Shown in pieces: positions 1 through 7,656 of a stretch of DNA of 64,000 nt. The position numbers were made by a program, and so were the translations under genes. The notes below the pieces were generated by a model. The model made no database searches, had not been told where the DNA came from, and saw nothing but the letters and a program-made list of their open reading frames with translations. Every line of letters begins with the position of its first letter. Positions within the stretch are counted from its first letter, which is position 1. The stretch is from Allorhizobium undicola ORS 992 = ATCC 700741 (GTDB lineage Bacteria > Pseudomonadota > Alphaproteobacteria > Rhizobiales > Rhizobiaceae), in NCBI RefSeq assembly GCF_000621665.1, contig NZ_JHXQ01000015.1, forward strand, positions 1 through 64,000. Reading direction: 5' to 3'.

Positions 1-206
1 AGCATTCCATCGAGCTGATCGCGCCAGGGGCCGAGCTTCGGCTGAGGTTGACGGGTCCGTTCGTATTTGAACTCCGTCTCATCGGTGCGCAAAACCTTCC
101 GCACCACTTTCCGCGATATGCCCAACTCCCGGCAGATCGCCTTGATCGACTTGCCCTGAACATGGGCTAGCCGCCGTATCTTCAGAATTGTTTCCACAAT
201 AAGCAT
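1..206 (-). CDS. istA: IS21-family transposase IstA, N-terminal part, cut by window edge
   Basis: This encodes the DNA-binding N-terminus of an IS21-type transposase. Only the first 68 residues are in the window; the gene continues past position 1. The start is an ATG (206-204, minus strand). The protein begins MLIVETILKIRR, followed by a helix-turn-helix with GKSIKAICRELGISRKVVRKVLR at residues 19-41, which is the usual IstA opening. The DDE catalytic core and the IstB ATPase would lie outside. A strong hairpin plus T-run directly upstream separates the gene from outside transcription. Whether the full element is active cannot be told from here. Confidence 0.85.
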   Translation of the reverse strand, partial: MLIVETILKIRRLAHVQGKSIKAICRELGISRKVVRKVLRTDETEFKYERTRQPQPKLGPWRDQLDGM

Positions 207-212
207 CCAAAC

Positions 213-238
213 AAAAAGCCTCCGATGAAACCGGAGGC
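213..238 (-). terminator. Rho-independent terminator-like hairpin in front of istA
   Basis: On the minus strand a 7-bp stem (GCCTCCG / CGGAGGC, 238-218) is followed by five T residues (217-213), just before the istA start at 206. It lies inside the IS end. It would stop transcripts entering from the flanking hip operon before they reach the transposase. Confidence 0.7.
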
Positions 239-316
239 TGTTGTAACCCCATCGCAGATGGGGGGCCCGTTTGGACGCCGATCACCCCATTTGCGGGGTC
301 CTTATTCCATGCCTAA

Positions 317-388
317 TCACACCAGTCGCCACTCGTTATCGAAGGTCAGGCTGGCAACGGGCAGGGCTTCATAGAAGATTTTCGTCAT
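317..388 (-). pseudogene. hipA: hipA toxin kinase, 5' stub interrupted by the IS21 element
   Basis: Only the first codons of a HipA-type serine/threonine kinase toxin remain. The frame starts with an ATG at 388 that overlaps the hipB stop codon (ATGA), the usual hipBA coupling. It reads MTKIFYEALPVASLTFDNEW and ends after 23 residues at a TGA made by the junction with the IS terminus. HipA proteins are normally about 400 residues long, so kinase activity is lost unless a second fragment survives beyond the IS. The assignment rests on position after hipB and on resemblance to HipA N-termini; the stub is too short for certainty. Confidence 0.65.
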
Positions 389-657
389 CGACCGTCACCG
401 AAGGTCGGCAGGAAGTCCAGGTCATCGTCAGTCGAGGTCGGTGTGGCTTGGGCCGTCCTGAGATCGCCGATTTCGATGCCGACAGTGCGTGCGACGATCA
501 GGGACTTTTCCAGCTGGCAGCTTGGCTTGCCGGATTCGAGTTCGACGATAAAGCGCTCGCCCGTGCCGGACCGGGTGGCAAGCTCGGTCTGCGTCCACCC
601 AAGCGCCTTGCGTTTTTCCCGAATGGCAGCGCCGAAATCGCGTGCGGACCTGAACAT
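385..657 (-). CDS. hipB: HipB-type antitoxin, Xre-family HTH repressor
   Basis: A 90-residue DNA-binding protein that in hipBA modules represses the operon and neutralises the HipA kinase. Residues 6-60 form an HTH_3 domain (FGAAIREKRKALGWTQTELA, then SGTGERFIVELESGKP). The tail from about 70 is acidic (STDDDLDF), as in many HipB proteins. The chosen start (657) has an AGGAG ribosome site six bases upstream; a longer upstream frame to 744 lacks this and does not look HipB-like. The stop overlaps the ATG of the hipA stub. With hipA broken by the IS, this antitoxin is now an orphan in the visible sequence. Confidence 0.85.
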   Translation of the reverse strand: MFRSARDFGAAIREKRKALGWTQTELATRSGTGERFIVELESGKPSCQLEKSLIVARTVGIEIGDLRTAQATPTSTDDDLDFLPTFGDGR

Positions 658-719
658 CGCGCATCTCCTGAGTTGGCTTACCGTACAGGAAGATTTCTTC
701 CAGATCAATACGATCCTTA

Positions 720-770
720 CCGATCGGGAAGCAGGCGAAGACATCGTCCAAAATCAACCCGATCGGGAAG
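720..770. promoter_or_regulatory. Direct repeats upstream of hipB, possible operator
   Basis: The 12-mer CCGATCGGGAAG occurs at 720-731 and again at 759-770, 63 and 102 bases upstream of the hipB start. HipB and related repressors bind spaced repeats in their own promoter region, so these are candidate operators. A second short motif, GGTATCG, occurs three times further up (817, 841 and 896). The binding role is inference. Confidence 0.35.
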
Positions 771-913
771 TTTTGCGTCCCCGCACGACCTCGAAAAATA
801 AGGTCCTTGAGATCTAGGTATCGCGTGTGGTACACTTGCGGGTATCGTAATTTGCCCAATGGGAGCAGAAGCTTACGAGAAACCCATGTTTCTCAGGTAT
901 CGCTGGCCTATTT

Positions 914-975
914 GGCGGAGAGCCCACCCTCTCCGCCATCGTTTCCTTTGGGTGCAAGGGGTTTTCTGCACCCCG
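914..975 (+). terminator. Pair of terminator-like hairpins in the gap upstream of hipB
   Basis: Two stems lie in the non-coding stretch 745-1070: a 9-bp stem GGCGGAGAG/CTCTCCGCC (914-937), and GGGTGCA/TGCACCC at about 950-974 followed by a T-rich run on the plus strand. No plus-strand gene is visible upstream, so they may be relics of a lost gene. Nothing else recognisable was seen in this stretch. Confidence 0.4.
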
Positions 976-1070
976 TTTTGTCAATTAATTCGATTTAATC
1001 TGAAGTGGTGTGGCCTAAAATGAACTATACGCCACTGTCGCGGCACATAGCGCCTCATTTTTAGTTTTCG

Positions 1071-1250
1071 TCACGCGCTTTTGGTTATGTCGAGGCCATT
1101 GCTGATCGCATGAACGACTTTCGGATCTCGAATCCGATAATTGATGTTGCCACTGGTGGAGTCGTCTTTCTCAATCAGCCCGAGATTCTCCATTCCGACG
1201 CAGTAGTTGAGTGTTGAGCTACCTGTCCCAGCTGCATCATTAAGTTGGTT
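1071..1250 (-). pseudogene. Remnant of a winged-helix transcription regulator (C-terminal part)
   Basis: An open minus-strand frame of 59 residues without a start codon runs from the edge of a palindromic repeat (1253) to a TGA at 1071-1073. It reads like the recognition helix and wing of a winged HTH domain: QLNDAAGTGSSTLNYCVGME, then NLGLIEKDDSTSGNINYRIR. The N-terminal half is missing, exactly where the repeat begins. It is probably a fragment truncated by that repeat or by an associated rearrangement. The exact regulator family is not recognised. Confidence 0.5.
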
Positions 1251-1252
1251 CC

Positions 1253-1357
1253 TACAGCGCCGTGCGTTTTATCAAACGCACAAAGGACGCTGTAACACTT
1301 TAAAACTGCTGCATGATTTTCACCTTAAATCGATTCCGATTTAAGGAATTATGCAGT
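1253..1357 (-). repeat. Palindromic repeat family 1 (about 105 bp), copy 1
   Basis: The element is two adjacent hairpins. One has outer arms CTGCATAATT/AATTATGCAG with an inner CCTTAAAT/ATTTAAGG. The other has arms ACAGCG-GTGCGTTT/AAACGCAC-CGCTGT. This copy is in the minus orientation relative to the copies at 12003, 33690 and 59096. It sits between the winged-helix remnant and the glycosyltransferase gene. In size and design it resembles the Bru-RS repeats of Brucella, from memory only. Confidence 0.85.
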
Positions 1358-1474
1358 AGACGGAACGCCTTAAACGCCTCCTCAATCGCAAACAATCCTT
1401 GATTGAATTTTTGCGATTTTCGCTTATAGTTCTGGCGAGATTTTGTTTTTGCTCAACATTTTTTCTTGAAACAT

Positions 1475-3472
1475 ATGAATTTTCAAAGCGGTAAGACAGG
1501 CTTCCATTTTTTGCCTGCAAAAGCACAGGCCGGCGTGAGAGCAAGGGCGACGGCGCGGTCCGTTGCGGTTGAGCTTGAGCATATGGGGCGGATCGGCGTC
1601 TCCCATTCTCTGCGTATTCGTCTGGCGCGCATGGCCTTATGTAACGGCACCGGGCTGGAGCAGGAACTTCTCGTTTCAGGCGAGATGGATGAAGATGAGT
1701 ATTACGCGGCCTTCGCCGCCGCCCTGGGGCTCCCTTATCTGCCAAGCCTTCCCCACGAACAGATCTTCTACAGCGACAAGCTGGAAATACAGCTGCAAAC
1801 GCCCCGGATGGTCCGGCTTTATCCACCGGCAAGCCCGCCTGTCACCGTGCTTGTGCCCGAAGCCTGCCGGCTTGCGGAGCTGGAGGATCAGTTGCGCCGC
1901 TTCCCCTCCCTCCGGCAAAGCATGGCGATCACCAGTCCCGGCGCGCTTCGCCGGGCCGTGTGGAAAATCGGCAGCCTGCGGCGCGCGGAAGAGGCGTCCA
2001 ACAGTCTTTTTAACCACGCGCCGGCCTATTCCGCCCGTCAGGTCGTCACCGGACCGCAAGGCTTCTGGGCCGGCATGGCGCTGTCCAGTCTGGCGGGTGG
2101 TCTCGTGATTTCGGCCAGCGTGTTCCTGCCGTTGCTGCATGTCGTCCTGTCAACGGCCTATCTCAGCATGTTGGCGCTTCGGGCCGCCACATTGGTCCAT
2201 CAATCCCGGCGGCGCACGCAAAGACCCGACCCTCTGCCCCATGCGCCGCTGCCAGTTTATACCGTGCTGGTGGCCATGTATCGGGAGAAAAGCGTGGTCC
2301 CGCAGCTCGTGGATGCGCTGAAACGGCTGGACTGGCCCCCCTCCCTGCTCGATGTCAAACTGGCCTGCGAAGCCGACGATGATGAAACACTCGAAGCGCT
2401 GGAAAAGCTGAGCTTGCCACCCTGGTTCGAGATCGTGCGGGTGCCCGCCATCGGCCCCCGCACGAAACCCAAGGCGTTGAACTATGCGCTTGCCGGTGCC
2501 CGCGGTACGTTTCTGGTCATCTACGATGCCGAGGACAGGCCGCATCCGGGGCAGTTGAAGGAAGCCTATGCCCGGTTTTCAAACTGTCCGGACGAGATTG
2601 CCTGCCTACAGGCGCCCCTTATCATCGCCAATGGCGAGGAAAGCTGGATCAGCAGTCTCTTTGCACTGGAATATGCCGCGCTGTTTCGCGGTTTGCTGCC
2701 CATGCTGGCCAGATTGCACATGCCCTTGCCGCTGGGCGGCACGTCCAACCATTTTCGCACCGACATTCTGCGCAGGATCGGCGGCTGGGATCCCTATAAC
2801 GTCACCGAGGACGCCGATCTGGGCTTGCGCCTTTACCGGGCGGGCTATCGCTGCCAGACCTTACGCTGCCAGACCCTGGAAGATGCCCCGATTTCCGCAA
2901 GGATCTGGATCGGCCAGCGCAGCCGCTGGTTCAAGGGCTGGCTGCAAACCTGGCTCATCATGATGCGCCACCCCTTGCGCACCTGCCGCGACATGGGGTT
3001 GAGGGCGTTTTTCATGTTTCAGCTGATGATCGGGGGAATGCTGCTTTCCTCGCTGTTTCACCCTGCAATCCTCATTTTCTTCGCCACCAATCTTTGCGTC
3101 ATGCTGCAACCGGCATCCACCCCGCTGCCATGGCGCGATGTCATCATGTTCTGGGTGGACATGACCAATATTCTCGGAAGCTACGCGATTTTCATGACCC
3201 TGGGCCGCGGGGCCATGACCGGCCATGAACGGAAAAAACTTGGCCTTCGCTACTTTGCCATTCCGTTTTATTGGCTGATGACATCCTATTCGGCCTGGAA
3301 GGCGGCGCTGGAATTGCGGACAAAACCGTTTTTCTGGAACAAGACACCGCACAGGGCCCGGCCGCGTCCCCCCATTGCGGAACCACTGAGAACTGCGCAG
3401 GCTACCGGAGCCGAGGAGAGATTGCGGCTGCTTTTGCAAGAACCGCCGCCGGAAAAGACCGAAGCGATATAG
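1475..3472 (+). CDS. Family 2 glycosyltransferase with N-terminal GspE/MshE-like domain
   Basis: This is predicted to be a membrane-bound processive glycosyltransferase that makes or exports a polysaccharide. The 665-residue protein has an N-terminal domain (about 45-165) resembling the MshEN/GspE-N fold that can bind cyclic-di-GMP, then a pair of membrane segments (about 200-240). The GT2 catalytic domain (about 255-500) has EADDDE, DAEDRP, TEDADLG and the QRSRW motif of processive synthases. C-terminal membrane segments follow (about 510-600). The start is uncertain: a TTG at 1466 gives three more residues, and no clear ribosome site was seen. It resembles XagB/BcsA-like transferases of rhizobia. 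The polymer made is unknown, and no partner genes are adjacent. Confidence 0.8.
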   Translation: MNFQSGKTGFHFLPAKAQAGVRARATARSVAVELEHMGRIGVSHSLRIRLARMALCNGTGLEQELLVSGEMDEDEYYAAFAAALGLPYLPSLPHEQIFYSDKLEIQLQTPRMVRLYPPASPPVTVLVPEACRLAELEDQLRRFPSLRQSMAITSPGALRRAVWKIGSLRRAEEASNSLFNHAPAYSARQVVTGPQGFWAGMALSSLAGGLVISASVFLPLLHVVLSTAYLSMLALRAATLVHQSRRRTQRPDPLPHAPLPVYTVLVAMYREKSVVPQLVDALKRLDWPPSLLDVKLACEADDDETLEALEKLSLPPWFEIVRVPAIGPRTKPKALNYALAGARGTFLVIYDAEDRPHPGQLKEAYARFSNCPDEIACLQAPLIIANGEESWISSLFALEYAALFRGLLPMLARLHMPLPLGGTSNHFRTDILRRIGGWDPYNVTEDADLGLRLYRAGYRCQTLRCQTLEDAPISARIWIGQRSRWFKGWLQTWLIMMRHPLRTCRDMGLRAFFMFQLMIGGMLLSSLFHPAILIFFATNLCVMLQPASTPLPWRDVIMFWVDMTNILGSYAIFMTLGRGAMTGHERKKLGLRYFAIPFYWLMTSYSAWKAALELRTKPFFWNKTPHRARPRPPIAEPLRTAQATGAEERLRLLLQEPPPEKTEAI

Positions 3473-3523
3473 AGCGCGTCCGATGAACACAGGTTCGCCG
3501 AAGACGAAATGGTCTTTGCCATT

Positions 3524-3580
3524 CCTGCATAATTCCTTGATCCGGAATCAGTTTAAGCAATTACACCAAGGGTCATTGAA
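3524..3580 (+). repeat. Mosaic of truncated repeats (families 1 and 2)
   Basis: Positions 3524-3562 match the first hairpin of repeat family 1 in a worn form (CTGCATAATTCCTTGATCCG). Directly joined at 3563-3580 is the opening of family 2 (ACCAAGGGTCATTGAA). The junction suggests that one element inserted into or recombined with the other. Confidence 0.6.
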
Positions 3581-3585
3581 ACAGA

Positions 3586-3620
3586 AAAACGGCCGAAGAT
3601 TGCTCTTCCGCCGTTCAAAA
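3586..3620. terminator. Hairpin terminator between the glycosyltransferase and trcR
   Basis: An inverted repeat (AACGGCCGAAGA / TCTTCCGCCGTT, 588-599 and 604-615 of this kilobase) with one mismatch is flanked by A-rich and AAAATA sequence. It lies between convergent genes and could end transcription from both sides. Confidence 0.55.
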
Positions 3621-3680
3621 ATAAAGCGTGTCGCGATCTTTCAGATTCGGTCCTGTCGCTTTAAGTCATTGTTTTTTCGT

Positions 3681-3722
3681 ATGTCGTTATCGAAAAACCG
3701 CTGCGCGGTTTTTCGCGACATG
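3681..3722 (-). terminator. Long palindrome downstream of trcR
   Basis: A near-perfect palindrome has arms CGAAAAACCG/CGGTTTTTCG at its core and ATGTCG/CGACAT outside. On the minus strand it is followed by a T-run (the A-free GTTTTTTCGT block seen from the plus side). It starts about 20 bases after the trcR stop codon, as expected for its terminator. Confidence 0.55.
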
Positions 3723-3741
3723 CTTTCGGTAGTACGGACAA

Positions 3742-4437
3742 TCAATACTGATCGTCTTCCTCTTCCTGCGGGCGGTCTGACTTCAGCGATTGCAGCTTGG
3801 CGAAAACCGCATTGGCGTCGATTTCCTTTTCCTCGTCGGCGTAGAAATCCAGATGCTCCGTTTCGGATGCCGATTGCAGCGTGGCGCCGAGTTCGGCAGC
3901 CGTTGGCAGCGGGCGGCCCTTGGAAGCCTTTTCCACTTCCATGTCCAGATCGATCTGGCTGCACAGGCCAAGCGTCACCGGATCCATCGGCGTCAGATTG
4001 GCCGAGTTCCAGTGGGTACGCTCGCGGATCTGCTCGATGGTTGCCTTGGTCGTGCCGACAAGGCGGGAAATCTGCGCGTCTTTCAGTTCAGGATGGTTGC
4101 GCACCAGCCAGAGAATGGCGTTGGGACGGTCCTGACGCTTGGAAACCGGCGTATAGCGCGGGCCACGCCGCTTGTTGTCGGGCACGCGCACCTTCGGCTC
4201 GGAAATCTTCAGGCGATAGTGAATGTCCTTCTCGCCGCGGGCAATCTCGTCGCGCGAAAGCTGGCCGGTTGCAATCGGATCGAGGCCCTTGATGCCCTGG
4301 GCTGCTTCACCGTCGGCAATCGCCTTCACTTCAAGCGGATGCAGCTTGCAGAAGGTAGCGATCTGATCGAAGGACAGCGCCGTGTTATCAACGAGCCATA
4401 CGGCCGTTGCCTTGGGCATGAGCAATGTCTGGGCCAT
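3742..4437 (-). CDS. trcR: Cell-cycle transcriptional regulator TrcR (DUF1013)
   Basis: The 231-residue protein belongs to the DUF1013/TrcR family, which is nearly restricted to alphaproteobacteria and reported to regulate cell-cycle genes. It opens MAQTLLMPKATAVWLVDNTALSFDQIA. Two short HTH-like segments are visible: SFDQIATFCKLHPLEVKAI near residue 22, and KDAQISRLVGTTKATIEQIRERTHWN around 125-150. The C-terminus is acidic (EEEDDQY). The start at 4437 is chosen because family members begin here; the 20 residues upstream are not family-like. It is monocistronic and faces away from acsA. I infer that it acts in the cytoplasm on DNA. Confidence 0.85.
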   Translation of the reverse strand: MAQTLLMPKATAVWLVDNTALSFDQIATFCKLHPLEVKAIADGEAAQGIKGLDPIATGQLSRDEIARGEKDIHYRLKISEPKVRVPDNKRRGPRYTPVSKRQDRPNAILWLVRNHPELKDAQISRLVGTTKATIEQIRERTHWNSANLTPMDPVTLGLCSQIDLDMEVEKASKGRPLPTAAELGATLQSASETEHLDFYADEEKEIDANAVFAKLQSLKSDRPQEEEDDQY

Positions 4438-4536
4438 GGAATACAATCCTTCTCTGCGTCCCGCGCCGGTGGTCGCGGGGCGTGGAATTAACCACAATTT
4501 CCGGGAGTTCGAGGATTATATATCCCGAGTGACGCA

Positions 4537-4548
4537 GAATTGCAATTC
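4537..4548. promoter_or_regulatory. Perfect 12-bp palindrome in the trcR-acsA divergent gap
   Basis: GAATTGCAATTC lies 100 bases upstream of trcR and 150 bases upstream of acsA. It could be an operator for either gene. No regulator is assigned. Confidence 0.3.
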
Positions 4549-4697
4549 TTTCGGCGTACCGTAACCATTGTCTAATTGCCGCCGCCTTCGAACCTGATAT
4601 GAATCAGCATGATAAGCGAAGAGAGGAGCTTCGCGGGCCGTGAAAATCGGGCTTCGAAGGGCCTTGTGAACGGCTGGAAAGCTGAAGGAGGAGCCGC

Positions 4698-6659
4698 ATG
4701 TCTGCCAAGACCTATCCCGTTCTCAAATCGGCCAGGGCGCAAGCGCTGATCGACAAGGACAAGTATGAGAAATGGTACGAGGAAAGCATCGAGGATCCGG
4801 AAAAATTCTGGATGAAGCATGGCAAGCGGATCGACTGGTTCAAGCCTTATACCAAGGCCAAGAACACCAGTTTCAAGGGCAAGGTCTCGATCAAGTGGTT
4901 CGAGGACGGCGTAACCAACGTCTCCTATAATTGCATCGACCGGCACCTGAAAACGCATGGCGAACGCACCGCCATCATCTGGGAAGGCGACAACCCCTAT
5001 ATCGACAAGAAGATCACCTATAACCAGCTTTACGAGAATGTCTGCCGCCTCGCCAATGTCATGAAGGCACACGGCGTGAAGAAGGGTGATCGCGTCACCA
5101 TCTACATGCCGATGATCCCGGAGGCCGCCTATGCCATGCTGGCCTGCGCGCGGATCGGGGCCGTGCATTCCGTGGTGTTCGGCGGCTTTTCGCCGGAAGC
5201 CCTGGCCGGGCGCATCGTCGATTGCGAATCCACCTTCGTCATCACCTGCGATGAGGGCGTGCGCGGCGGCAAACCCGTGCCGCTCAAGGAAAATGCCGAT
5301 GTCGCCATCGATATTGCGGCCCGCAATTTCGTGATCGTCAACAAGGTGCTGGTCGTGCGCCGCACCGGCGGCAAGGTGGGCTGGGCGCCCGGCCGCGACT
5401 ATTGGTATCACCAGGAAATCGCCAAGGTTAAGCCCGAATGCCCTCCGGTGAAGATGCGGGCCGAAGACCCGCTGTTCATTCTTTATACCTCCGGCTCCAC
5501 CGGCAAGCCCAAGGGTGTGCTGCACACCACGGGCGGCTACCTCGTCTACGCCGCGATGACGCATGAATATGTCTTCGATTACAAGGATGGCGAGATCTAC
5601 TGGTGCACCGCCGATGTCGGCTGGGTTACGGGTCATTCCTATATCGTCTACGGGCCGCTGGCCAACTGCGCCACCAGCCTGATGTTCGAAGGCGTGCCGA
5701 ATTTCCCCGATCAGGGCCGATTCTGGGAGGTGATCGACAAGCACAAGGTCAACATCTTCTACACCGCCCCCACCGCCATCCGCTCGCTCATGGGCGCGGG
5801 CGACGAGTTCGTGAAGCGCTCGTCTCGCTCCTCGCTCCGGCTGATGGGCTCGGTGGGCGAGCCGATCAACCCGGAAGCCTGGGAATGGTATTATAATGTG
5901 GTGGGCGACCAGCGCTGCCCCATCGTCGATACATGGTGGCAGACGGAAACCGGCGGAATTCTGATAAGCCCCCTGCCCGGCGCAACGGATCTGAAGCCCG
6001 GATCGGCAACCCGGCCCTTTTTCGGTATCAAGCCACAGCTGGTGGACAATGAAGGCAAGCCGCTGGAAGGCGCAACAGACGGCAATCTGTGCATCACCGA
6101 CAGCTGGCCCGGACAGGCAAGAACGATTTACGGCGATCACAACCGTTTCGTTCAGACCTATTTTTCCACCTACAAGGGCAAATATTTCACGGGCGACGGC
6201 TGCCGGCGCGACGAGGATGGCTATTACTGGATCACCGGCCGCGTCGATGACGTTCTGAACGTTTCCGGCCATCGCCTCGGCACCGCGGAGGTGGAATCGG
6301 CGCTCGTCTCCCACCATCTCGTCTCGGAAGCCGCCGTTGTCGGCTATCCGCACGCCATCAAGGGGCAGGGCATCTATTGCTACGTCACACTCATGGCAGG
6401 TCACGAAGGCAATGAAGAGCTTCGCCAGCAATTGATCAAGCATGTGCGGGCAGAAATCGGCCCGATCGCCTCGCCGGACAAGATCCAGTTTGCTCCGGGC
6501 CTGCCCAAAACGCGATCCGGCAAGATCATGCGCCGTATTCTGCGCAAGATTGCCGAAGACGATTTCGGCGCCCTTGGCGATACATCGACGCTGGCCGATC
6601 CCGCCGTGGTGGACGATCTTATCGCCAATCGTCAGAACAAGGCGGCAGCGGCGGCCTGA
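4698..6659 (+). CDS. acsA: Acetyl-coenzyme A synthetase (acetate-CoA ligase)
   Basis: This enzyme activates acetate with ATP and CoA to acetyl-CoA through acetyl-AMP, in the cytoplasm, feeding the TCA and glyoxylate cycles. The 653-residue length is normal for the family. The AMP-binding loop [11 protein letters not shown] is at 263-273. WWQTETGG follows, and the C-terminal [11 protein letters not shown] contains the lysine that in this family is controlled by acetylation. The start has a strong AAGGAGG site eight bases upstream. A GC-rich hairpin (6669-6688) follows the stop. It stands alone and is divergent from trcR. Confidence 0.97.
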   Translation: MSAKTYPVLKSARAQALIDKDKYEKWYEESIEDPEKFWMKHGKRIDWFKPYTKAKNTSFKGKVSIKWFEDGVTNVSYNCIDRHLKTHGERTAIIWEGDNPYIDKKITYNQLYENVCRLANVMKAHGVKKGDRVTIYMPMIPEAAYAMLACARIGAVHSVVFGGFSPEALAGRIVDCESTFVITCDEGVRGGKPVPLKENADVAIDIAARNFVIVNKVLVVRRTGGKVGWAPGRDYWYHQEIAKVKPECPPVKMRAEDPLFILYTSGSTGKPKGVLHTTGGYLVYAAMTHEYVFDYKDGEIYWCTADVGWVTGHSYIVYGPLANCATSLMFEGVPNFPDQGRFWEVIDKHKVNIFYTAPTAIRSLMGAGDEFVKRSSRSSLRLMGSVGEPINPEAWEWYYNVVGDQRCPIVDTWWQTETGGILISPLPGATDLKPGSATRPFFGIKPQLVDNEGKPLEGATDGNLCITDSWPGQARTIYGDHNRFVQTYFSTYKGKYFTGDGCRRDEDGYYWITGRVDDVLNVSGHRLGTAEVESALVSHHLVSEAAVVGYPHAIKGQGIYCYVTLMAGHEGNEELRQQLIKHVRAEIGPIASPDKIQFAPGLPKTRSGKIMRRILRKIAEDDFGALGDTSTLADPAVVDDLIANRQNKAAAAA

Positions 6660-6668
6660 GCGAGAGCG

Positions 6669-6688
6669 CCCCGGCCGTCAGGCCGGGG
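6669..6688 (+). terminator. GC-rich hairpin after acsA
   Basis: CCCCGGCC-GTCA-GGCCGGGG forms an 8-bp perfect stem ten bases after the acsA stop. No T-run follows, so it may act as a transcript 3' end stabiliser rather than a classical terminator. Confidence 0.45.
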
Positions 6689-6828
6689 GTGTCTGCGCCC
6701 TGCCACTCGCAAAACCTGCGAAAACACCCTATATGGTGGTTCAACGAGGTGTAACAGGAGGCGTTTTTCTGTAAAACGCCGCTTGAAAAGTGTTTGGCGC
6801 GCAAGCCTTGCGCGCTTCAGGAGTATAT

Positions 6829-7272
6829 ATGGCTCGGGTCGATCAATCCGAAGACTGGCGTGAAAAACATGCGCCGACAATAAGCACCTTCGAGTCTCTG
6901 GCCATCGAAGCCTTTGGCAACCTGCCGAAAGAATTTCGGGAGCTTACCGGCAATCTCATCATTGAAATTGCCGATTTTCCGACCGACGAGGTATTTGAAG
7001 ACATGGCGCTGGAAACGCCCTTCGATCTTCTCGGCCTGTTTGAAGGCAAGGGCATTACCGAACGCTTCAGCATGGAAACCGGAGAGTTGCCGAACCGCAT
7101 CATCCTCTACCGCCGCCCTATTCTGGATTACTGGGCCGAAAACGAGGAAACGCTGGGCGACATCATCACTCATGTCCTGATCCACGAAATCGGCCACCAT
7201 TTCGGCCTGAGCGATGACGATATGGAGCGGATCGAGGCGAGCGCCGACGATACGGCGCTGCGCGACAACTGA
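6829..7272 (+). CDS. Zincin-like metallopeptidase (PF06262 type)
   Basis: A 147-residue single-domain protein with the zinc-metallopeptidase signature HEIGHHFGL at residues 119-127, where two histidines bind zinc and the glutamate is catalytic. No signal peptide is visible, so it should be cytoplasmic. The start at 6829 has an AGGAG site nine bases upstream; an upstream in-frame ATG at 6790 lacks one. Neighbouring acsA and the DUF1737 gene give no clue to a substrate. The family is widespread but its role is not established. Confidence 0.85.
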   Translation: MARVDQSEDWREKHAPTISTFESLAIEAFGNLPKEFRELTGNLIIEIADFPTDEVFEDMALETPFDLLGLFEGKGITERFSMETGELPNRIILYRRPILDYWAENEETLGDIITHVLIHEIGHHFGLSDDDMERIEASADDTALRDN

Positions 7273-7324
7273 CGTGGTTGCGTAAACCGGAAGCGGTTGA
7301 CGGTAAAAATTACACAACGGGTTT

Positions 7325-7426
7325 AGAGCATTGTCCCGAGAAAAGTGTAGTCACGGTTTTCCGTCCGGAAATGCGGGAAAACAAAAGCTTAGAGCGCCCC
7401 GCGTTTAATAAAACGCACGGCGCTCT
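7325..7426 (+). repeat. Palindromic repeat family 3 (about 103 bp), copy 1
   Basis: The element starts TAGAGCATT, carries AAAGTG...GGTTTTCCGTCCGGAAATGCG in the middle and ends with a hairpin AGAGCGCC-GCGTTT/AACGC-GGCGCTCT. A second good copy is at 10905-11008. Partial copies lie at 11118-11165 and 24890-24927. Confidence 0.7.
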
Positions 7427-7434
7427 CCAAGGCT

Positions 7435-7641
7435 TTACTGCTCGCCCAGCTTCATGCTCGGATCATAGTCCTTGCCCTCCACCGTCTTTACGACGGCCTG
7501 ACCGCAATACATCTGGTTTGTCGCGGCATTGAACGACAGGCTCGGCGCACCATGCAGTTCCCAACCCTTGTTGAGCGCGTCGGTCACGCGGTGGCAAAAG
7601 GAGGCGTCATCGGGACCGGTAAGGAAACGGTAGAGCTTCAT
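7435..7641 (-). CDS. DUF1737 small protein
   Basis: A 68-residue protein of the DUF1737 family. It opens MKLYRFLTGPDDASFCHRVTDALNKGWELHG, matching the family pattern of an N-terminal strand and a conserved GWELHG turn. It lies 15 bases downstream of the CitE-like gene on the same strand and is probably co-transcribed with it. No catalytic motif or membrane segment is visible. The function is unknown. Confidence 0.8.
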   Translation of the reverse strand: MKLYRFLTGPDDASFCHRVTDALNKGWELHGAPSLSFNAATNQMYCGQAVVKTVEGKDYDPSMKLGEQ

Positions 7642-7656
7642 GGCTGTTTCACCTGT

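Larger units (their letters stand above)
1..321 (-). mobile_element. IS21-family insertion sequence, one end (rest outside window)
   Basis: This is the left part of an insertion sequence read on the minus strand. Its outer end appears to be the TGTGATTAGG-type terminus at about 311-321, because the hipA reading frame is lost exactly there and IS21 elements begin with TGT. Just inside lie two short hairpins (about 284-297 and 247-263) and a terminator-like hairpin (218-238), followed by the start of an IstA transposase. The other end and the istB helper gene lie before position 1. A target duplication cannot be checked. The family call rests on the IstA N-terminus. Confidence 0.8.

Noticed and set aside
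428-859. A 143-residue minus-strand frame starting upstream of hipB and overlapping it
   Set aside because: The first 70 residues look plausible but match no family, and the rest runs out of frame through hipB. The repeats at 720-770 explain the internal similarity. It was not supported as a gene.
4572-6443. A 623-residue minus-strand frame opposite acsA
   Set aside because: acsA is complete on the other strand; the antisense frame has no ribosome site or motif.
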